Shown here: in pieces, positions 9,201 through 16,874 of the stretch
How the letters are laid out: the number at the start of each line of letters is the position of its first letter
Numbering within the stretch: the first letter of the stretch is position 1
Assembly (NCBI RefSeq): GCF_022832385.1
Contig: NZ_JALHLE010000042.1
Location: 1 to 64,000 of the forward strand
DNA from: Novosphingobium album (ex Hu et al. 2023)
GTDB taxonomy: Bacteria; Pseudomonadota; Alphaproteobacteria; Sphingomonadales; Sphingomonadaceae
Reading direction: 5' to 3'
DNA: 64,000 nt
Made by a program: the position numbers and the translations under genes
The notes under the pieces: generated by a model
What the model saw: the letters and a program-made list of their open reading frames with translations, nothing else
Databases searched by the model: none
What the model was told of the DNA's origin: nothing

Positions 9201-9720
9201 GCGGCGCGAGCTTTGCCTTGAAGCGTTTTCCGGCCGGAACTGCCGTTTCCGACCAGACCAGCTTCTTGAGACCATCTTTCGGCTTCACCCAGGGACCGCC
9301 GGTTTCCGACCAGCCTGGAGACGAGGCTATGGCCATTTCGAGACCCGCCTTGTCTGCCTCGTGGACGGCGAAGCGGAACGCGTCCTTCCATTCCGGCGTC
9401 ATGTAGACCAGCCGGTGATCCACCACTTGCGGCGTCTGCAGGTTGGCATCGAAGGTTTGCAGCCCGCCAATCCCGACGCGCTTCATCCAGGCAATATCCT
9501 TGGCGATCCCGTCCTTCGAGATATTGCCGTTCATCCAGTGCCACCAGACCCGGGGCCGCGCCGAATTGGGGGGATCGCGAAATTCCTGCTCAAGGGGCAC
9601 TGCGCCTGCGGACGCGGTTGCTCCGGCAGCGGAAGGCTGCGGCTCCGCGCGAAGAGGCATTGCAGTCATTGCGGCCCCGAGCAGCATGGCCTTGTAAATG
9701 CCGTGATTTCGACCTCTCAT
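6298..9720 (-). CDS. Glycoside hydrolase family 106, alpha-L-rhamnosidase, exported
   Basis: A 1140-residue protein. It starts at the ATG at 9720 (MRGRNHGIYKAMLLGAAMTA), which opens a signal peptide with cleavage probably after LRA near residue 24. The RVWWHWMNGNISKDGIAKDI segment and the long (alpha/beta) core with interspersed beta-domains are typical of GH106. These enzymes release terminal L-rhamnose from flavonoid glycosides or polysaccharides. The C-terminal ~150 residues (LDLGVVGDLAQVSVNGRDVG, TVWHAPYRLNIG) form the galactose-binding-like jelly-roll also seen in this family. The gene is last in an esterase-GH1-GH106 run. The protein is probably periplasmic. Substrate specificity cannot be read from the sequence. 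Confidence 0.88.
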   Translation of the reverse strand: MRGRNHGIYKAMLLGAAMTAMPLRAEPQPSAAGATASAGAVPLEQEFRDPPNSARPRVWWHWMNGNISKDGIAKDIAWMKRVGIGGLQTFDANLQTPQVVDHRLVYMTPEWKDAFRFAVHEADKAGLEMAIASSPGWSETGGPWVKPKDGLKKLVWSETAVPAGKRFKAKLAPPPAVTGPYQTLGPPLSIEEMISGHPAAAGPSYFGDAGVFAFPEAVETAHPLPRASDGLGNGLAAASLFDADLEKGVTLARQDGKAPELRLDYRRPVTIRSATVFVPEVIVPFAGAAFTGALESSVDGTNWAPVASVALGAVPTTVSFPAVTASHFRLILAPRKPDGGLGSPAPGVAMGGLFDGIGAMMAKKPLVVGTFALGEDARIDRFETKSGFAMSRDYYALQEPSDGAKGIAPGAVVDLTGKLQADGTLDWQAPPLPKGQRWRVLRMGYSLLGTTNHPAPAEATGLEVDKFDGDAVRRYLDHYLAMYKEAAGPGMIGKRGVQALLTDSIEVGEANWTPRMLEQFQRLRGYDPRPWLPALTGVLVGTRTQSDRFLYDYRRTLADLLASEHYGTIARVAHENGLKVYGEALEDKRPMLGDDMAMRSHTDVPMAAMWTFGDEGPRQTLIADMKGAASVAHLYGQNLVAAESMTSAMAPWAFAPKDLKHVIDMEFVNGINRPVIHTSVHVPVDDKKPGLSLFIFGQYFNRMESWAEMARPWVDYMARSSLLLQSGRNVADVAYFYGEEAPLTGLYGDKAVAGAPVTHAYDFLNYDALTGLLANDGRDVVSPGGARYSAIYLGGSSHYMTLGALRKLAGLVEGGATVIGKAPVSTPSQMAAEAGESGEWLALVARLWPGGPEAQVGKGRVIASGDIEAALEKAGVRPDFRFTGGSEGANIPFVHRRGAKGDIYYLVNQQNTPQTIEAHFRVAGQKPELWHAETGATEPVSYQMGNGETVVPLALQPGEAVFVVFREKTDTTRLVLPAKAEKALAHLDANWTVQFQKGRGAPEAIHLDHLTPLEKNGLDGVKYFSGIATYSRTFALPKGTKPGSALWLDLGVVGDLAQVSVNGRDVGTVWHAPYRLNIGGALRKGTNSVEIRVANTWVNRLIGDAQEGAEKVTWTAMPTYRADAPLRPSGLIGPVTMVGE

Positions 9721-9811
9721 ATTTGCCACTCTTTCCAACGTCTGGGGGTATTGTCCGTCAAGGCGGTGATATGGGCATTTGCCTCGACACGCTCGCGGCT
9801 GCACTCACCCG

Positions 9812-11134
9812 TTACAACGCGTTGCGCCGCGCAATGCTTTCGAGGACTCGCGCACTGGGCTTGGGCGTCCGGACGAATGTGGAGCGATCCACACTGCACA
9901 GGCCGAACTTGGGCTTGAAGCCAAAGATCCACTCGAAATTGTCGAGCAGCGACCAGTGCACATAGCCAAGCACGGGCACGGCATCGTCCATAGCCTTCTT
10001 GAGCCCGGCGAGGGCGGCGGGAATGAAACGCGCCCGCAAGGCATCGTCATCCGTCCCCACCCCATGTTCGGAGACAAGGATGGGCACCCCGGTGGCTGCG
10101 TGCACGTAGCGTACAGCGCCCGCAAGCGAAGGCGCCCAGACCTCGGTCCCCGACCAGTTGCGTTCGGCATCTGCGGGCGCGGGCAGGCGGCCTTCGGGGC
10201 CCCAAACGGCGCGTTCGTAATTCTGCACACCGATGAAGTCGTCCGCCTTGGCGAGATCAAGCCAGGCGGCGTATGTTTCGCTTCGCACGGCATCGCGCAT
10301 GGAATGAGGGCCAGCGGCCTGATCATCGATGACCGAGAGCGTGAAACCGACGGGCAGATCCGGGCAGACAGACTTGATCGCCGCGCGCGCCGCCTTGTGG
10401 CCGGCAAGCAGCCCTGCCGCGATCGCATCGACATCCTCGCGGGCCGCCACATTGGCACAGACGAACTTTTCGACGCCCAGACGGCGTGCCGCCGCATCAA
10501 GCGTGGCGCGCTGCAAATCCCACACCTGCGGCGGCAACATAGGCTTGAGGATCTGGAGAATATTCGGCTCATTGAGCGTCATGGCCATCGCGATGTCAGA
10601 ACCGATCGCGCGGGCCACCTTGTCGCAATAGCGCGCAAAAAGCGCCGGGGCTTCCGCGTTGGTCCAGCCGCCCTGCGCGCTGAACCAGCGCGGTGCGGTA
10701 AAGTGGTTGAACGTGACCAGCGGTTTCAGGCCCAGTTCGTTGCAGGCCGAGACAATTGCCTTGTAGTGATCGAGCATGGCCTGCGAAAACAGGCCCTTTT
10801 CCGGTTCGACCCGGGCCCACTCCACGCCGAAACGATAACTTGTCAGCCCAAGCCCCTTTGCAAGGGCAAGGTCGGTGCGCCACAACTCGAAGCTGTTGCA
10901 GGCATCACCCGAAGGCTCGGCGAAGATGGTTGGCTGCTGGTTCTCGATGAACCACAAGTCGGACGCGGTATTGTTGCCCTCGATCTGATGCGGAGCCGCC
11001 GCCGCTCCCCAAAGGAACTCTTCCGGAAAGGCGCGGGAAGGCTTATTACCGTCCCGTGCAATCGCCGGGGCAGCCCCCAGCATCGCGCTCGCGGCAAGCA
11101 GGGTACGGCGATCGAGAGAGGGAAAGCTGGCCAT
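9812..11134 (-). CDS. Glycoside hydrolase family 1 beta-glycosidase with Tat signal
   Basis: A 440-residue GH1 enzyme. The N terminus SLDRRTLLAASAMLGAAPAIA is a Tat-type signal (twin Arg, residues 9-10), so export in folded form to the periplasm is predicted. The acid/base Glu189 lies in MTLNEPN and the nucleophile Glu356 in ILVSEHGVG; the usual TENG is changed to SEHG but the Glu is kept. It starts 8 bp after the upstream esterase stop and precedes the rhamnosidase by 91 bp, so co-transcription is likely. Cleavage of beta-glucosides, for example the glucose left after rhamnose removal from a flavonoid rutinoside, is inferred from the neighbourhood. Confidence 0.9.
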   Translation of the reverse strand: MASFPSLDRRTLLAASAMLGAAPAIARDGNKPSRAFPEEFLWGAAAAPHQIEGNNTASDLWFIENQQPTIFAEPSGDACNSFELWRTDLALAKGLGLTSYRFGVEWARVEPEKGLFSQAMLDHYKAIVSACNELGLKPLVTFNHFTAPRWFSAQGGWTNAEAPALFARYCDKVARAIGSDIAMAMTLNEPNILQILKPMLPPQVWDLQRATLDAAARRLGVEKFVCANVAAREDVDAIAAGLLAGHKAARAAIKSVCPDLPVGFTLSVIDDQAAGPHSMRDAVRSETYAAWLDLAKADDFIGVQNYERAVWGPEGRLPAPADAERNWSGTEVWAPSLAGAVRYVHAATGVPILVSEHGVGTDDDALRARFIPAALAGLKKAMDDAVPVLGYVHWSLLDNFEWIFGFKPKFGLCSVDRSTFVRTPKPSARVLESIARRNAL

Positions 11135-11142
11135 GGCAAACC

Positions 11143-12009
11143 TCAGGTGTGTTCAGCGAAAAAGGAGAGCAATGCGCCGGCAAGGGCCGTATCCCTGGTG
11201 CCGATGTGCATCGCCAGCGTATAATGATTGTGCCAGTTCGCGTAATGCGCCCAGGGCAAGGTGCCGTGCCGCTCAAGACGCGCCTGCATCAGTTCCACCC
11301 ATTCAGTCTGGAATCGCTGCGGATCGAAGCGTGCGCAGGCCAGGAACAAGGGCAGATCGGTCTCCACCACCGCCTCACGGGGCATACGATCCGCGTAGAA
11401 TTCCTGCGAACCGTAATAAAGCTCATCGCGATCCGCGAGCGGAGTAAAACCGTAGATGCCGGACAGCATCGCCGCAGCCCGCACCTGCGCGGCGTGATCC
11501 GGGCAAAGGCGCAGATAGCCAGCGATATGCACAGATCCCGCGGATGTTCCCAGCAGCACGATGCGCTCGGGATCACCCCCATAGGCTGCCACATTTGCCC
11601 GCAGCCACGCGACGGCCAGGGCCACGTCCTCGCTTCCCGCAGGCCAGACATGGCCCGGCGCGAGGCGATAGTTCATGACCGCGCCAAGCCATCCGGACCG
11701 GGCAGCCCAGCGCCCGATGTGAGCATTGGGCCAGTGCTCCCCCGCCCCGCCCTTGTCTCCCAGCACGAAACCACCGCCATGCACGAACAGGACGACAGGA
11801 CGCGCACCCTGACCGCCCGCCCCTTGCCAGTAGAGATCGAGGCGATGGCGCGGGTCGCTACCATAGGCGCAATCAGAGGCAGCGGGCGCGAGGGTGTTGG
11901 CCACAGGCTCCTGTTCCCCGGCGAGCAGCGCACGGCATTGCGCGACGGCCTGCGGGCCTAGCGAGCGGCCCATCCCGGCGATTGCGGCCCTGTATTCCTC
12001 AGGTGTCAC
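11143..12009 (-). CDS. Alpha/beta-hydrolase (hormone-sensitive-lipase-like carboxylesterase)
   Basis: A 288-residue esterase. It has the oxyanion-hole motif HGGG at residues 77-80, the nucleophile elbow GTSAG (Ser156) and a C-terminal His in the WHNHYTLAM segment. No signal peptide is visible. The start is a GTG at 12009 that overlaps the TGA of the preceding ORF as GTGA, so translation is probably coupled. With the adjacent GH1 and GH106 genes, a role in de-esterifying (acylated) plant glycosides is plausible but not shown. Confidence 0.82.
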   Translation of the reverse strand: MTPEEYRAAIAGMGRSLGPQAVAQCRALLAGEQEPVANTLAPAASDCAYGSDPRHRLDLYWQGAGGQGARPVVLFVHGGGFVLGDKGGAGEHWPNAHIGRWAARSGWLGAVMNYRLAPGHVWPAGSEDVALAVAWLRANVAAYGGDPERIVLLGTSAGSVHIAGYLRLCPDHAAQVRAAAMLSGIYGFTPLADRDELYYGSQEFYADRMPREAVVETDLPLFLACARFDPQRFQTEWVELMQARLERHGTLPWAHYANWHNHYTLAMHIGTRDTALAGALLSFFAEHT

Positions 12010-12146
12010 GACTGTGCCTCCATCCTCTCGCGAGCGCCCGGCACAGCGAAAAGCCGGGTCAGCGAGACTGTTGTCACCGTGCAGCCCAACACTGCGCCGT
12101 AGATGAGCTTGATGCCCAGCGCTGCCAGCCGGCCTGACTCTGTCAA
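12006..12146 (-). pseudogene. Short membrane ORF, probable C-terminal remnant of a transporter
   Basis: The minus-strand frame ending at the TGA 12006-12008 reads about 46 residues from a possible TTG at 12146. It contains one hydrophobic helix (LGIKLIYGAVLGCTVTTVSL) followed by a charged tail, like the last helix of an MFS or similar permease. A TAG lies about 30 bp further upstream. Its stop overlaps the esterase GTG, an arrangement normally seen between intact operon genes. I think it is the 3' stump of a deleted permease gene, but a genuine 46-residue membrane protein cannot be excluded. Confidence 0.4.
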
Positions 12147-12183
12147 TCCACCTCTCCCGATGCGCTATGAGGCATTCCCGTGT

Positions 12184-12218
12184 ACCGGCCGGACCGGTTC
12201 TGTAACAGTCCGGCCGGT
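12184..12218. terminator. Inverted repeat downstream of the TonB receptor gene
   Basis: A perfect 11-bp inverted repeat (12184-12194 ACCGGCCGGAC, 12208-12218) with a 13-base loop, six bases past the receptor stop at 12224. It is a probable terminator for the long minus-strand operon, although no strong T-tract follows. Confidence 0.6.
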
Positions 12219-12223
12219 TGCGG

Positions 12224-14572
12224 TCAGAACTGCATCTGGGCCGAAACGCCGATCGTGCGGCGGCCTTCGCGCGTCATCCAGTTCACGTAGCCGCCGGCAT
12301 CCGCGAAGGGCAACGAAATGACCGCCGCATGGAAACGCTGATCGAGAAGGTTGCGTGCGAACACACCCACCCTCCAGTTGCCGTCCGGGTGGCCGATACC
12401 GGCGTTGAGCCCGATCGTCCCGTATCCCTTCTGGTATGCATAGGCGTCGGCAACGGCATACTGCACACGGCTGCGGTAGTAGAAATTCGCAGACCAGTCG
12501 AACTGCAGGGTATCGGTAACCGGCAGGCGCAAGTCGGCGCCGAAAGTGGCGCTGTACTTGGGAGCACCGGAAAGCGGTTCACCCTTGGCCTGGACCAGCG
12601 AAGTAACACCGTCATCGGCGAGGTAGCAGGTGTAGCCGCTCTTCACGACACCAGGACAGGCCGTCACATAATTCGTGAACTTGGTGTCAGAATAAGTGAA
12701 GCCGCCGTTGAGCGAGAATTCCGGAGAAACGCGCCAGGAAGCGTCAATCTCGAAGCCTTTCGCATCGAACCCCCCAGCGTTTTCGGTGAGGAATTCCACA
12801 CCGTTGAACACCGAGGTCTGAAGGTTCTTGTACTTGTCGAAGAAGACGTTCGCGTTGAAGGTAACAGCACGATCGAACAGCTGCGACTTGATGCCGACCG
12901 TGATGTCGCGAACGGTCTGCGGCTTCACGTTGGTCCGGGTCCCGGTGAGGCCCGAGAATGTGACCGTCGGCCCAAGATAGCCACGAGCGATCGTTCCGAA
13001 CAGCATGACATCGGGCGTGATCTTGAACTCGCCGCCGAAACGGCCTGACCAAGATCCCTTCTTGGTGCTGCCCTTCAACTCATCCGCCGCGGTATAGGGA
13101 ACGACGAAGCCCGGTACGGCGTATGCGAATTCCACGGTTGCGGGCGCATAGTTCGGATCGATAATCGAGAAGTACTGTGCCTTGACCCAGTCATACTGGT
13201 AACGGAGCCCGCCAATGACAGCGAGCCGGTCATTCAGATGATACTTGCCGTCAAAGAATGCAGCCAGCGAATCCGAACGGGTCTGGGTGTTGCCCTGACC
13301 ACCCGAGATAGCGATCACCGGGGTTGCCATCAGGCCGCCGAGGTCAATCGTGGCGAACGGATAGGCCGGGCGGAGTTGCGCGCGGTTGAAATCGTTGCCG
13401 TCGCCAACCTTGCGCCGTGAAGCATAGACACCGCCGGTGAATTCCAGAGCACTTCCTGCAGGCGAGCTGATCCGCAGTTCCTGAGACAGGAAAGTCTGAT
13501 CGACGCCCGTCGGTTGTGCCGTAAAGACCGGCATACTCGTGGCATCGATGGCAAAACGCTGCGGCCCTTCATCAAGGCGGCGCCAGGCCGTGACCGAGGT
13601 CAGGTTGTAATCGCCAAGGCCGAGATTGATCTCGACCGACGCGCCGTAGTTCTGCTCCGAAGTGTAGCCCTCGTAGTCCTCGACCGACTTGTCGTTGGCA
13701 AACCCCGGTGTAACGCCCAACGCGCTGAGATTGGCAAAGCGCGCCTGCATCAGCGGGTTGTAGGCAATCGAGTCCGGCAGGCGGTTGAGCGTCCACAACT
13801 GCCCCGGCCCCTTGCGGTCGATCTTCGAATAGTCACCGATCAGGTAGATCGAGAAATCATCGCTGCCTTCCAGCAGGAACTTGGCACGGGCCCCATAGCT
13901 TTCCTCGCCGCCCCACTTTTCGCCGCGATAGACGTTCTTGAGAAAGCCATCGATCTTCCGGTAAAATCCGAAGACGGCCAGCGCCGAGTTTTCGGATACC
14001 GGCAGGTTGATGCTGCCATTGGCATTCCATTCGTTGAGCGAGCCATAGCTGACGAAGCCCTTGCCGGACAGCATGGTGGGATCAGGCCGCCTGGTGGTGA
14101 TGTTGATCACACCGGAAGATGCGTTCTTGCCGAACTGGGTTCCCTGCGGCCCCTTGAGAACCTCAACGCGTTCAAGGTCACCCAGCGAGTTGACCGGATT
14201 CCCGAACGGGATGACAACGTTGTCGACAACGGTGCCGACATTCTGTTCGGAAGAACTGGAAAAACCGCCAGCCGAACCCACGCCGCGCAGGCGGAATCCG
14301 GAATCGTTGGGCGAGGAACCGAACTGCACGCCCGAGAACTGATACTGAATGTCGTTCAGCTTCTGGAAGCCGCTCTTGGCAAGCTGGTCCCCGGTTACCG
14401 CCGAAACGGCGATGGGAACCTCCTGCAAACGCTCGGCCCGGCGTGAGGCGGTGACAATGATGTCGCCGCTCGTCGAAGCCACATCATCCGCAGCGGAATC
14501 CTGCGCCAGGGCAGGCGTGCTGAGAGTGCCGATCGCTATGCCCGCAAGGAGCACGAACTTGGTCGCGTTCAT
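12224..14572 (-). CDS. TonB-dependent outer-membrane receptor
   Basis: A 782-residue receptor with a signal peptide (MNATKFVLLAGIAIGTLSTPALAQ). The TonB box-like segment GDIIVTASRRAERLQEVPIA is followed by a plug domain (to about residue 170, with VEVLKGPQGTQFGKNASSGV) and a beta-barrel ending in the C-terminal aromatic residue of IGVSAQMQF. It is the last gene of a minus-strand operon with the FAH hydrolase, extradiol dioxygenase and FAD hydroxylase, 56 bp after the FAH stop. The likely cargo is therefore the aromatic compound or glycoside that this operon degrades, rather than a siderophore. Specificity is inferred from context only. Confidence 0.92.
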   Translation of the reverse strand: MNATKFVLLAGIAIGTLSTPALAQDSAADDVASTSGDIIVTASRRAERLQEVPIAVSAVTGDQLAKSGFQKLNDIQYQFSGVQFGSSPNDSGFRLRGVGSAGGFSSSSEQNVGTVVDNVVIPFGNPVNSLGDLERVEVLKGPQGTQFGKNASSGVINITTRRPDPTMLSGKGFVSYGSLNEWNANGSINLPVSENSALAVFGFYRKIDGFLKNVYRGEKWGGEESYGARAKFLLEGSDDFSIYLIGDYSKIDRKGPGQLWTLNRLPDSIAYNPLMQARFANLSALGVTPGFANDKSVEDYEGYTSEQNYGASVEINLGLGDYNLTSVTAWRRLDEGPQRFAIDATSMPVFTAQPTGVDQTFLSQELRISSPAGSALEFTGGVYASRRKVGDGNDFNRAQLRPAYPFATIDLGGLMATPVIAISGGQGNTQTRSDSLAAFFDGKYHLNDRLAVIGGLRYQYDWVKAQYFSIIDPNYAPATVEFAYAVPGFVVPYTAADELKGSTKKGSWSGRFGGEFKITPDVMLFGTIARGYLGPTVTFSGLTGTRTNVKPQTVRDITVGIKSQLFDRAVTFNANVFFDKYKNLQTSVFNGVEFLTENAGGFDAKGFEIDASWRVSPEFSLNGGFTYSDTKFTNYVTACPGVVKSGYTCYLADDGVTSLVQAKGEPLSGAPKYSATFGADLRLPVTDTLQFDWSANFYYRSRVQYAVADAYAYQKGYGTIGLNAGIGHPDGNWRVGVFARNLLDQRFHAAVISLPFADAGGYVNWMTREGRRTIGVSAQMQF

Positions 14573-14628
14573 TCCTATAACTCCCTATTATTCTTGTTAT
14601 TCCCGCGGGTGAGCCCGCGAGGCCTTCC

Positions 14629-15462
14629 TTATTCTTCGTCTGTAATGGGGTTGGTGAGGGTGCCGATGACGCCGATCGACACTTCCACGATATCGCCTGA
14701 TTTCATGTAAAGCGGCGGCTTGCGCTTGTCGCCGACGCCGCCCGGCGTGCCCGAGGCGATCACGTCTCCCGGATGCAGTTCCGTGAACGTCGAACAATAG
14801 GCAATCACCGTGGGGATATCCCAGATCATGTCCGAGACCGGCTGGTCCTGCACCAGTTCCCCATTGAGACGGGTCTGGACACGCTGCGATGCCAGGTCGG
14901 CGACTAGGCTTGCCGGGATCATGGCCGGGCCAAAACCACCGGTGCCGGGCCAGGTCTTGCCCGGCGTGAACTGGATGTTGTGGCGCTGCCAGTCACGGAT
15001 CGACCCGTCGTTGAACGGAGCGAACCCTGCCACGTGTTCCATGGCTTTCTCGGGCGCGATGCGGCGGCCGCCCTTGCCGATGATAACGGCCAGTTCGCCT
15101 TCGTAGTCGAAGCGTTCGCTTTCCGGAGGCCGCACCATGGGTTCGCCGTCTGCGACAAGGCTGTCGGCCCAGCGAGTGAAGATCGCCGGGTGTTCCTTTT
15201 GCTCCCGGCCGGTTTCGGCCACATGCGTGGCATAGTTGAGCCCCACGCACAGGATCTTGCCTGCATTCGGCACCACCGGCAGGAGCGTAACGGCATCACG
15301 GGCGAATTCGCCTGTCACGACAAGAGCGCCGAGATCCCGGTCCAATGAATCCTTGAGCCATGCCGAAGTGCCCGGCTTGCCCAGATCGAGAACCGTTCCC
15401 CCTTCGAGACGCCCGAAACTCGACGTTCCGTCAGGCCTTACAAAACTGATGTATCTGCTCAT
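14629..15462 (-). CDS. Fumarylacetoacetate hydrolase (FAH) family protein
   Basis: A 277-residue FAH-fold hydrolase with the family landmarks CVGLNYATHVAETG, FDYEGELAVIIG (acidic metal ligands), GFAPFNDGSIRDWQ and HPGDVIASGTPGGVG. Such enzymes hydrolyse acylpyruvates or act as 2-oxo-hydratases or decarboxylases after meta-cleavage. Its place after the extradiol dioxygenase gene fits hydrolysis or further processing of a ring-cleavage product. It is the first of three FAH-family genes in the window; the exact reaction is unknown. Confidence 0.85.
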   Translation of the reverse strand: MSRYISFVRPDGTSSFGRLEGGTVLDLGKPGTSAWLKDSLDRDLGALVVTGEFARDAVTLLPVVPNAGKILCVGLNYATHVAETGREQKEHPAIFTRWADSLVADGEPMVRPPESERFDYEGELAVIIGKGGRRIAPEKAMEHVAGFAPFNDGSIRDWQRHNIQFTPGKTWPGTGGFGPAMIPASLVADLASQRVQTRLNGELVQDQPVSDMIWDIPTVIAYCSTFTELHPGDVIASGTPGGVGDKRKPPLYMKSGDIVEVSIGVIGTLTNPITDEE

Positions 15463-15555
15463 TTTTCTGTCTTCTCCCCTGCCCGGCCTGATCCCGGCGA
15501 ATGCTGTCCGGCTTGCAAGAGCCGAAGCGGCCGCGCCAGAACCAGAGACCGGCGG

Positions 15556-16446
15556 TCAATCCTCAAGCGGTGCCGGCGCCCATTGCCGGCGGAAGCGGAA
15601 GCGTTCCTCCGCAACCCGTAACCCGTCGAAATCCTTGTCCGATATGCCCCACTGGTCGATGCGGTTGGGCGGCCAGGTCCAGTCCTCCGGAGCACCGGCC
15701 TTGTAGTCCTCGGGCACCTTCTCGACGGCGGTCGAGAATTCGATCACCGGGCCATAGGGCGCGATAAAGTAGGCATAGACATTGGCCCCCGGCCCATGGC
15801 GTCCCGGTCCCCAGGCCGGTGCATGGGCATGATCGCGCAGACGCCCGATGCCGCGCATCACGGCGTCGATATCCTCCATCTCGAAGGCAATGTGGTTGAG
15901 ACTGGTGAACCCCGCACGGGCAAAGGCGGTCGAATGGTGGCTGTCATTGCAGCGCACGAAGACCATGCCCTTGGTCCGGTCCGACACCTTAAAGCCGAGC
16001 ACGTCCTCGACTGCATGGCCGCAAGCTTCGGCATCGGCGGCATTGAACACGACATGCGTCAGCCTGACTGGCAGATCCCGCCCTTCGATGGGCGCCACCT
16101 CGGTGCTGCCGGCAAGAAAGCGCAGGATCACGCCTTCCGGCAGCTCTACCAGAATGCCCTCGCCAGCGCCCGGATCTTCGCTGGCCGCCGGACAGCAGGG
16201 CCAACCTGCCTGGCCGACGCGTTCCTTGAGCGCCGCAAGGTCCCCGGCCGAGCACACGAAAGTGGTCGAGCGCACGAATTCCTCGTCCGATTTTTCGAAC
16301 GCAACGAGATAGGGAAACGGCCCCGAACCCCGCAGGTAATGCGTATCGCCGCGCACTTCGGACGGTGCCATGCCCCAGACTTCGGTCATGAACGCGGCGG
16401 CTGCTGCCGGATCGGGCAGCGCCAGTTCGATGCTGCGCAGCTTCAC
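15556..16446 (-). CDS. Two-domain type I extradiol dioxygenase (VOC superfamily)
   Basis: A 296-residue, two-VOC-domain protein. The C-terminal domain keeps the 2-His-1-carboxylate iron site: His131 (LTHVVF), His185 (LNHIAFEM) and Glu236 (VIEFST). It also has the adjacent His pair 170-171 (NDSHHSTAF) that corresponds to the catalytic His of BphC-type enzymes. Together with its length this argues for a real catechol-type ring-cleaving enzyme rather than a generic glyoxalase-fold protein. It starts with GTG at 16446, overlapping the stop of the GlcG-like gene as GTGA with GGAG eight bases upstream. The substrate is probably the product of the adjacent FAD hydroxylase. Confidence 0.85.
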   Translation of the reverse strand: MKLRSIELALPDPAAAAAFMTEVWGMAPSEVRGDTHYLRGSGPFPYLVAFEKSDEEFVRSTTFVCSAGDLAALKERVGQAGWPCCPAASEDPGAGEGILVELPEGVILRFLAGSTEVAPIEGRDLPVRLTHVVFNAADAEACGHAVEDVLGFKVSDRTKGMVFVRCNDSHHSTAFARAGFTSLNHIAFEMEDIDAVMRGIGRLRDHAHAPAWGPGRHGPGANVYAYFIAPYGPVIEFSTAVEKVPEDYKAGAPEDWTWPPNRIDQWGISDKDFDGLRVAEERFRFRRQWAPAPLED

Positions 16447-16874
16447 TTTGCATTCTCCTGATCCAGACCGGCCGAGACGATGCCAGCGCGCGCGCAGTCT
16501 GCGTCGCACTCGCCTGTATCGCCGCTGATGCCTACGGCACCGGTGACGCAGCCTGCCGCATCACGAACGATCACGCCGCCGGGCGAAAAGGCGATCTGGC
16601 CGCCGACGGCACCGCTCACGCTTTGAAAGAAAACGGGATTGCCTTTGGCTCTTTCGGCGAGCACCGCCGTATCCATGCCCATGCCAAGTGCCCCGGCTGC
16701 CTTGGCGCGAGCGATGTCGAAACGGAACAGGCTGGCGCCATCCTCCCGTGCAAAGGCGACGGGGTGGGCACCGGCATCGAGCACGATCACGGCCAGCGGC
16801 TTTGCGGCCCGGCTGCGGCCTTCGGCCAGTGCACCGGCCACAATGGCCTGCGCCTGCTCTAGGGTCAGGCTCAT
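16443..16874 (-). CDS. GlcG/HbpS-family protein
   Basis: A 143-residue protein of the GlcG/HbpS (DUF336) family, shown by LTLEQAQAIVAGALAEGRSR, PLAVIVLDAGAHPVAFARED and FSPGGVIVRDAAG with GAVGISGDTGECD. Members are common small partners in aromatic and glycolate catabolic operons. Heme or cofactor binding has been shown for HbpS, but the function here is unknown. Its ATG overlaps the stop of the FAD hydroxylase (ATGA) and its TGA overlaps the GTG of the dioxygenase, so the three are translated as a tightly coupled unit. Confidence 0.8.
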   Translation of the reverse strand: MSLTLEQAQAIVAGALAEGRSRAAKPLAVIVLDAGAHPVAFAREDGASLFRFDIARAKAAGALGMGMDTAVLAERAKGNPVFFQSVSGAVGGQIAFSPGGVIVRDAAGCVTGAVGISGDTGECDADCARAGIVSAGLDQENAK

